Positions 50,241 through 55,752 of a stretch of DNA of 55,752 nt are shown here, one piece after another; positions within the stretch are counted from its first letter, which is position 1; each line of letters starts with the position of its first letter. The notes under the pieces are model-generated. The model saw only the letters and a list, made by a program, of their open reading frames with translations, had not been told where the DNA came from and did no database searches. Location of the stretch: positions 1 through 55,752 of the forward strand of contig JAJCYO010000162.1 in NCBI GenBank assembly GCA_029262875.1. Reading direction: 5' to 3'. This DNA comes from Flavobacteriales bacterium (lineage in GTDB: Bacteria > Bacteroidota > Bacteroidia > Flavobacteriales_E > Vicingaceae). A program made the position numbers and the translations under genes.

Positions 50241-52121
50241 TTATTTGTTACAGTATTTAGAGATTAAAGAATACCCCTTTGTTATCCCTAATTCACCCGC
50301 TTTCCCTAAATCTTTACAGGCTTGTTCGTTATTCTCTAAGATTAATAATATTAGCGCTCGATTGAGATAGGCCTCAGCAAAAGAAGGAGATTGTTTAATG
50401 GCTTCACTATAATCTTCAATAGCACCAATGTAATTTTCGTTTTGGAATTTTAGGTAGGCACGGTTAAAATAAGCATAGGCAAAATTGGGATTTAGTTCAA
50501 TACATTTGTCATAATCTTTAATAACCATTTCTATGGTGTACGTACTCGATTCCACTCGGTTAATGGTTTCATATAACATGTTAGCTTTTCCGAAATAGGC
50601 CATATAATTATCGGCATCTAAGTGCAATGACTTGTTAAAATCCAAAATTGCTTTATCGTAAATTCCCATTGAGGCATGTACAATGGCTCTTTTTAAATAT
50701 AACTCTCCATTTCTATAGTCTAACAGTATTTTTTCGTTGAGTCCGTCCAATTTTTCTTTTTTAAGTATTTCACTTATCTCATTATTATCGGCATTTAGAA
50801 GAAAATAAGCAGAAAAAGATTTATTCTTTTTGTTCCACGAGTCAACAATACGCTTATGTTTAGTGGATGCCAATAGGCTAATGTAGTAGGGGCTTACTAG
50901 CTTTATCTCATTACTGGAGATTTGCTCGATATTTTTATTATTGCTGTTGCCACTAAATGAAGTTACTTTAGCAATATTAAGTTCTTCATGTCTTTTTAAA
51001 CTATCAGTAATATTCAGCTTGGTATCGTTGATTATTTCTGCAGTTTGTTTGTCTTGTTGTGCCCCTTTATAGTCACCAACCTGTTGTTTTAATGAAGACC
51101 TAAGTTTATAGGCATCTACAAAATCAGGATAAATTCCAATTACTTTTTCCACATCTTTTCTGGCTAATTTTATTTTTTTTAATTGCTGGTAGATGATTGC
51201 TCTATTGTAATAGGCAAGAATATTTTTTGAGCTGAGAAGAATTACTTTATCATAATCAGCTAATGCTTTTTTATATTCTTGTTTATCAGAATAAATCAAT
51301 GCCCTGTTATAATAAGCTGAGGTAGAATTAGGAGAAAATTCTAATACCTTATTTAAATCTTTAAGTGCATCATCTTTATGTTCGATTTTATTGTAAACCA
51401 TTGCACGTTGAAAATAGGCATAACTACTTTTATCATCTAAGCGTAGAGCATGGTTGATGTCAGTAAGTGCCGAATCGTAATGAGATAAGTAGTAATAAGA
51501 GGTTGCCCTTCTTACGTATGTATTGGCTTTTCTAGGGTTACTCTTTATAATAATATTAAAATCATTGATGGCCTTATAATAATTTTTCAATCCTAACTCT
51601 GACATTCCTCTAATCACATAAACCAATTCTTTTTTGTTATGATAGCGTAAAGCTTTTTCGCAATCACGAATAGCATTTGTGTAATCTTGAATATAATTAT
51701 AAGTAATGGCTCTATTTAAATAGATATCAGAATTAGTAGAATCAATTGCTAAAGCACTTTCAAAATCTTCAAATGCACCTTTGTAGTTTAACAAACGATC
51801 TCTCGTGGAGGCTCTAACTATATAGCCATTTATGTTTCGAGGTTTAAGTTTTATTGCCTCTGTAAAGTCGAGCTCCGCACCAACAATATCACCAAGTTCT
51901 AATTTTGCTATTCCCCTATAATAATAGGGTTCATAGTTTGGAGGCTCATTTTTAATAACATAGTTAAATTTCTCTATGGCACTTTTATATTCGTGTTCTG
52001 AGAGCGCTAATCGGCCAATTAATAATTTATTTTCTTTCTTTATTTGAGCAAAGTAAGAAGAAGAATAAATGAATAGAGTAAGCAGAAAAAGGGGTTTTAA
52101 TAAAGCAAAAAAAGAGTTCAT
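50241..52121 (-). CDS. exported TPR-repeat protein
   Basis: 626 residues. The signal peptide ends at YSSSYFAQ (residue 25). About ten TPR units fill 30-365, each like YFQRAMVYNKIEHKDDALKDLNKVLEFSP. A non-repeat middle follows (about 370-470, Ser/Asn-rich), then four more TPRs to residue 610 (AYFGKANMLYETINR, AYFNRAYLKFQNENYIGAIEDYSEAIKQSP). Two Cys-containing repeats end the protein. It is probably a periplasmic scaffold or lipidation-free surface-associated adaptor. There is no enzyme domain. It is convergent with the TPR kinase gene, with only one base between stop codons and no hairpin, so transcripts may overlap. Confidence 0.83.
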   Translation of the reverse strand: MNSFFALLKPLFLLTLFIYSSSYFAQIKKENKLLIGRLALSEHEYKSAIEKFNYVIKNEPPNYEPYYYRGIAKLELGDIVGAELDFTEAIKLKPRNINGYIVRASTRDRLLNYKGAFEDFESALAIDSTNSDIYLNRAITYNYIQDYTNAIRDCEKALRYHNKKELVYVIRGMSELGLKNYYKAINDFNIIIKSNPRKANTYVRRATSYYYLSHYDSALTDINHALRLDDKSSYAYFQRAMVYNKIEHKDDALKDLNKVLEFSPNSTSAYYNRALIYSDKQEYKKALADYDKVILLSSKNILAYYNRAIIYQQLKKIKLARKDVEKVIGIYPDFVDAYKLRSSLKQQVGDYKGAQQDKQTAEIINDTKLNITDSLKRHEELNIAKVTSFSGNSNNKNIEQISSNEIKLVSPYYISLLASTKHKRIVDSWNKKNKSFSAYFLLNADNNEISEILKKEKLDGLNEKILLDYRNGELYLKRAIVHASMGIYDKAILDFNKSLHLDADNYMAYFGKANMLYETINRVESSTYTIEMVIKDYDKCIELNPNFAYAYFNRAYLKFQNENYIGAIEDYSEAIKQSPSFAEAYLNRALILLILENNEQACKDLGKAGELGITKGYSLISKYCNK

Positions 52122-52211
52122 TTGTTGTCAATTCAAAATCAGTAACAAAAAAACACAATAATTGCCTTCTTATTACAGAAGCATGGAACTAAAACGTTAA
52201 ATAAGTGTAAT

Positions 52212-54932
52212 TTACTTTAAATTATAGGTGTAGATTAATTTGTTGTGAGCCACAACAAGATTGGTAGTATTGTCATTATTAATATCAGCAACATTAAATA
52301 GCGTAGATCCAGCTAATGGAAAACCATCTTCAATTTCTCCTTTTTCATTTATTAAATAAATTTGTTTGTCAGCAACTAATCCCATTCGGGTGGTTTTATC
52401 AGGCATTTTAAAAAAAATGGGTATTTGTGTTATGTCAGACTGAAACTCGGAATTATAAATCTCTTTTTTATCGGAGTCCATTATTTTTATCCTGTTACCC
52501 CAACTAAAGATATAGTCATTAGAGTTGTTATTGTTGTAATCGAAAGAGGTAAAGGAAGCATTTTGTTGTATATTTTCAAAAGGAACAATTTCTTTTTTAT
52601 CATTTAGATAAAGTTTAGTAATATTTCCTAAAGTGTCGGCTGTAGCTATATAGGTTTTACTTAAATCACTTCCAACTTTTAAATATACCTGATTATTATT
52701 TGCTGGAATTTTATTTGTGAGTTGTATGCGATCTTTACCATTTCGTTGTATTACTTTTATGTCTCCATTTCTTAACGGGATAACAATATAATCCTTTCCG
52801 CCAAGCGCAAAGTGCCAAACATTACCATTGGCAGGACTTTCCAAAGCAGTATACTCCCAGCCATTAACTTGAGCCCCTTTTATGTCATAATTGTAGACAA
52901 CATTATTATTACAACCGATGATTAAACGGTAATCTCTTGTGTGAGAATAGTCTAAAGGAGTTACACCATTAGTTGCATCACTTGGTAATTTTATAGGGTA
53001 ACTTTCTACATCATTACCATTCCTATCAATTAGATAGAGTTTAGATTTGGTATTGAAAAGCAGCTGTAATTTATTGTTTTTATAAACATCTATTTGGTGC
53101 ACTTTTCCAATAATTGGTTCTTGTAATTGCTTGGTCCAAATTACTTTTCCGATGTTACTTATTAGATAAATTTTATTGGCATCATCTTGGACAAAAATTT
53201 CTTTTGATTTTGTTTTATGATTGACAACAATATGTGGGATAGAGCTAATATTGGTATCCAACATTAATTCCCATAATGAAGCAGTTTCCTGCTTGTAAAC
53301 TGGGTTATACTTCAGGTGAATATTATTATAATAGAGTCCATTTTTTTCTGTGCTTATTTGAAAAGCAATTGCTTCAAACTTTCGAAATACTTCTATTTTA
53401 TCATCTATTACTATAATGTACTCCTCTTTGCAATATTGCTTGTATAAGTTAATTGATCGAGCAATATTATTGTAAATAAAAATATTACTATTCGAAGATA
53501 GGTTGTCGTTAAATGCCTTAAAGTTTTCATTGTTACTTAGTGTTTTCTCATTCATGGCATTAGTAATAAAAGTTTTTAATCCACTTTCGGTATTTCCAAA
53601 TACCACATAATCATCAATAACAGTGTAAAAATGATTCTCAAGATTTACAAAAGGTTTTCCCAATAAATTTCCGAACATGTTTTTTAAATCAATCTTGTTG
53701 ATTTCATAATCATTAAAAGAAATAATTTCAAAAGGTTCTTGATTTACCTTTCTTGCAATACTCAACAAATTCTCTTTTGTTTTAGTCATTTCATTGGAAT
53801 GGACAACAACAAATTTATTATTGGAAAAATCATCTGTTAATGATTCTGTAATAACAAAAGCAACTTCATTTCCTATGTTAGTTAGTAATTCTTCTTCTAA
53901 ATCAATGCCATATTTTTCAGTTTGTTCATCCAAGTATTTCTGATAGTTAAAGAACTGGTTGGTGTTTTTTAGAGATAGTTTTCTGTTCTCAAAAAAAAGT
54001 TTTGAATTGCTTAAACCATAATGATACATGAAAGCAGTATTAAAGGGAATAATCGATATCATATCGATGTTTTGAGGTTTTTGATCTTTGAAAAGAGAAA
54101 GTGAATGGTTGTCTTTTTCATCTGAAAAACTAAACCCATTAAAGCTTAATGAATTAGGTTTAAGATTAATATCGAGTTCAGTCCAGCCCGTATAGTTTTC
54201 AAATTTATCACTGTATTTTTTTGCAGATTTATTCAAATATTGATTCACAATTTTTGAAAAATACTTATTGTTTATGAATAGATTCCCATCTTCCGACTGA
54301 CCGCTATTAGCAATTACTTTTGAAAATTTAGGGTTATCTAATAAACTGTTTTCTGCATTTAACTGTCTAATAACATCTTCAATTAAAATAGTACTGTAGC
54401 TAAACGCTAATGTGTTTTTGTAAACAACTAATGAGATTTTAGCTGTTGTATTTGTCGGTAATGTGTGAATAGCAACGCCATCATAATCTCTTGTTTCAGG
54501 ATTTTTTCGAGTTACATTTTTAATTTTTTGAACTAATTTTTCTTCGGTTATATCCTCACTCAGAGGAATGTAAAAAATGAAGTCATAATCGTTGGCCCCA
54601 GAAAGATGTAAAGAACCTAAAATTGTTTGATTGATAAACAATGGTTTGAAAGGACCGGATAGCAATGAGTCTAAATAGTGAATTTGATGGTTAGCTTTTT
54701 TTGCTGTTGCTGTATTGGTAATGAGCTCTTCCCAAATAATATTGGTAGTTGCCATTTTAGTATAGAGTGCATTAAAACTATTTTCTTTAATAATTAATGC
54801 AGCATTTTGTGGAATAGCTTCAAATGCAGTTTTACTAATGGGCTGTTTCACATTTTTGTAAAAATTGTAAGCAATAATGCTTACTGCTCCCATCAATAAA
54901 ATAAATAACCCTAAAAGAATCTTCTTTGTCAT
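52212..54932 (-). CDS. large membrane-anchored protein with C-terminal beta-propeller-like region
   Basis: 906 residues. An N-terminal TM anchor (about 5-25, ILLGLFILLMGAVSIIAYNFY) lacks a clear cleavage site, so the rest is periplasmic. Residues about 30-540 resemble DUF3352-like proteins: FEAIPQNAALIIKENSFNALY, LGSLHLSGANDYDFIFYIP, VVYKNTLAFSYSTILIEDVI, NEVAFVITES, VDDYVVFGNTESGLKTFI. Residues about 560-906 contain repeated strands with FG-GAP/PQQ-like turns (FVQDDANKIYLISNIGKVIW, DYNNNNSNDYIFSW, DINNDNTTNLVVAHNKLIYTY) and may form a seven-bladed propeller. There is no catalytic motif. The DUF3352 resemblance is a reading from memory. It lies 90 nt upstream of the TPR protein gene on the same strand. 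Confidence 0.65.
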   Translation of the reverse strand: MTKKILLGLFILLMGAVSIIAYNFYKNVKQPISKTAFEAIPQNAALIIKENSFNALYTKMATTNIIWEELITNTATAKKANHQIHYLDSLLSGPFKPLFINQTILGSLHLSGANDYDFIFYIPLSEDITEEKLVQKIKNVTRKNPETRDYDGVAIHTLPTNTTAKISLVVYKNTLAFSYSTILIEDVIRQLNAENSLLDNPKFSKVIANSGQSEDGNLFINNKYFSKIVNQYLNKSAKKYSDKFENYTGWTELDINLKPNSLSFNGFSFSDEKDNHSLSLFKDQKPQNIDMISIIPFNTAFMYHYGLSNSKLFFENRKLSLKNTNQFFNYQKYLDEQTEKYGIDLEEELLTNIGNEVAFVITESLTDDFSNNKFVVVHSNEMTKTKENLLSIARKVNQEPFEIISFNDYEINKIDLKNMFGNLLGKPFVNLENHFYTVIDDYVVFGNTESGLKTFITNAMNEKTLSNNENFKAFNDNLSSNSNIFIYNNIARSINLYKQYCKEEYIIVIDDKIEVFRKFEAIAFQISTEKNGLYYNNIHLKYNPVYKQETASLWELMLDTNISSIPHIVVNHKTKSKEIFVQDDANKIYLISNIGKVIWTKQLQEPIIGKVHQIDVYKNNKLQLLFNTKSKLYLIDRNGNDVESYPIKLPSDATNGVTPLDYSHTRDYRLIIGCNNNVVYNYDIKGAQVNGWEYTALESPANGNVWHFALGGKDYIVIPLRNGDIKVIQRNGKDRIQLTNKIPANNNQVYLKVGSDLSKTYIATADTLGNITKLYLNDKKEIVPFENIQQNASFTSFDYNNNNSNDYIFSWGNRIKIMDSDKKEIYNSEFQSDITQIPIFFKMPDKTTRMGLVADKQIYLINEKGEIEDGFPLAGSTLFNVADINNDNTTNLVVAHNKLIYTYNLK

Positions 54933-55056
54933 TAATAATGTATTCCTTTTATAATGGCATAAAAGTAATTTGTATTAAGAGCTTATTGAATTGTTAGTAG
55001 ATAAAGAATTAACAGTGTTAAGTTAATAGGATAGTTTTTATGATGCACAAGAAAAT

Positions 55057-55455
55057 TTAATCATTAAAATTTAAAAGCCATTCAATAGCATCCGATTCAT
55101 TACTAAAAATTTTTATTGGACAATGAGGTTTGTGAACACGAGAATAGAAATTTAATTTCAGTCTCATGCTGAGAGAGTCTACAATAAAAGCTTCAGCTTT
55201 TCTTATTTTATTCAATTTAGTGTTTTCAAGAAGAACTTGTTTAATCCCTTCTTCCATATTGTCAAAAACATTCCGACAATCTATTAAAAAAGGGGTTGGT
55301 TTACCTCCACAAAGCTGATGAAGTGTGTCAATATAATCCTGTGCTTCTTGAACGGTTAACTTATTGCTAAAAGCATCTCTATGAAAATTGCTTTGCATGA
55401 ATCCTCGACTATCCATCCAACTTAATTTTCGAATTTCTTTGATTTGATTTTTCAT
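55057..55455 (-). CDS. small STAS/SpoIIAA-like protein
   Basis: 132 residues, without a signal peptide. The pattern is alternating beta/alpha: KEIRKLSWMDSRGFMQSNF, LTVQEAQDYIDTLHQLCGGKPTPFLIDCRNV, RKAEAFIVDSLSMRLKLNFYSRV and PIKIFSNESDAIEWLLNF. A strand ending in FLIDCRN, then a helix, then a segment ending FSNESDAIEWL resembles the small STAS-like DUF proteins common in Bacteroidota. The function is unknown; a regulatory or lipid-binding role is possible. It is preceded, unusually for this window, by a good Shine-Dalgarno (AAGGAG). It begins 15 nt after the end of the barrel gene at the window edge and is probably in its operon. Confidence 0.6.
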   Translation of the reverse strand: MKNQIKEIRKLSWMDSRGFMQSNFHRDAFSNKLTVQEAQDYIDTLHQLCGGKPTPFLIDCRNVFDNMEEGIKQVLLENTKLNKIRKAEAFIVDSLSMRLKLNFYSRVHKPHCPIKIFSNESDAIEWLLNFND

Positions 55456-55464
55456 TTTGCGAAT

Positions 55465-55470
55465 CTCCTT
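55465..55470 (-). promoter_or_regulatory. unusual Shine-Dalgarno sequence
   Basis: On the minus strand 55470-55465 reads AAGGAG, 9 nt before the ATG at 55455. Other starts in this window lack such a motif, consistent with the phylum. It supports that ATG as the true start. Confidence 0.55.
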
Positions 55471-55752
55471 TTAAAAATATTTAGCCAAAGAAAACTCCAG
55501 ATAACCATCTTTTCTCAGAAGGTATAAAAAGTCGGTTTCATCAATATTATCAAACCCTAAAAGCTTAAAGCTAATTTTCCAGGAATCACCTAACCTTCTA
55601 TTTGCTTCGGCAAAATAAGTTAAGGTTCCTTTTTTTCTGTCCAAATTAACACCACCTAAGAAATCAGTACTTTGTTTATCATTTAAAGCTACCCTTAAAC
55701 CAAAAAAGAAATCATCATCTAATGCATTAATTGATTCCTCTCCTCTATCGTC
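55471..55752 (-). CDS. C-terminal part of an outer-membrane beta-barrel protein (5' end outside window)
   Basis: The frame is open from the window edge at 55752 to the TAA at 55473-55471, giving 93 residues. The sequence alternates in strands: DDDFFFGLRVALND, GGVNLDRKKGTLTYFAEA, WKISFKLLGFDNID and DGYLEFSLAKYF. It ends in Phe after an aromatic/hydrophobic alternating strand, the outer-membrane insertion signature recognised by BamA. The LxYxLRKDGYLEFSLAKYF-type ending suggests a medium-size porin-like barrel. The N-terminus and family cannot be seen. It is transcribed toward the STAS-like gene 15 nt downstream. Confidence 0.7.
   Translation of the reverse strand, partial: DDRGEESINALDDDFFFGLRVALNDKQSTDFLGGVNLDRKKGTLTYFAEANRRLGDSWKISFKLLGFDNIDETDFLYLLRKDGYLEFSLAKYF

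Noticed and set aside
1-55752. Mobile elements, CRISPR arrays, tRNA and rRNA genes
   Set aside because: No transposase or integrase frame, regularly spaced repeat, cloverleaf or rRNA segment was recognised on either strand.

Overview
The window reads as chromosome of a marine-type Bacteroidota, most likely order Flavobacteriales. Supporting signs are AT-rich DNA, almost no Shine-Dalgarno sequences, several -7 boxes of the Bacteroidota form TAnnTTTG, type A and type B T9SS sorting domains, a CarboxypepD_reg-type TonB receptor, LytTR regulators paired with a propeller histidine kinase, and typical Bacteroidota enzymes (DAHP synthase-chorismate mutase fusion, bacterial PcrB/GGGP synthase, long-form NIF3). 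No tRNA, rRNA, IS element, prophage or CRISPR array was seen. No gap without a gene exceeds 300 bases.

Layout. 1-2969 (+): the tail of a broken or partial gene, then a His-rich small exported protein and a TonB-dependent receptor with His/Glu-rich loops, probably for zinc or a similar metal. 3014-12300 (-): a nine-gene co-directional run of DUF1702-like protein, rsmI, secreted esterase, flavin-dependent halogenase-like enzyme, LolA-like periplasmic carrier, two FtsX-type permeases, an ABC ATPase and an outer-membrane beta-barrel. It looks like an accessory tailoring and export locus and is the least explained part of the window. 12424-19047 (+): an ECF sigma factor with a PKD/CHU_C-bearing membrane partner, then dxs, DAHP synthase-chorismate mutase and recJ.

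19052-22504: an oxidative-stress island, with divergent oxyR and a VOC protein-katA-dps operon, and a 15-bp sequence between them that fits the enterobacterial OxyR half-site exactly. 22627-31011 (-): membrane protein plus ECF sigma factor, lptB, tatC, mannose-1-phosphate guanylyltransferase, aminotransferase, a SprT-like protein, feoB/feoA and a tiny lipoprotein missed by length-limited gene calling. 31054-32561 (+): mlaEF-like lipid transporter. 32632-39458 (-): two T9SS cargo proteins, gcvP, GGGP synthase and a phosphopantetheinyl transferase.

39534-55752: ahcY, a Rieske-like lipoprotein without the usual ligands, a small basic exported protein coupled to two tandem LytTR response regulators and a Reg_prop/Y_Y_Y LytS-type kinase, NIF3 plus zinc-ribbon coiled-coil protein, a TPR histidine kinase, a TPR protein, a large membrane-anchored beta-propeller protein, a STAS-like small protein and the C-terminal end of a beta-barrel protein.

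Functions were assigned by reading motifs, without database searches. Core metabolic and information genes are secure; the roles of the 3014-12300 run and of the signalling partners are inference.
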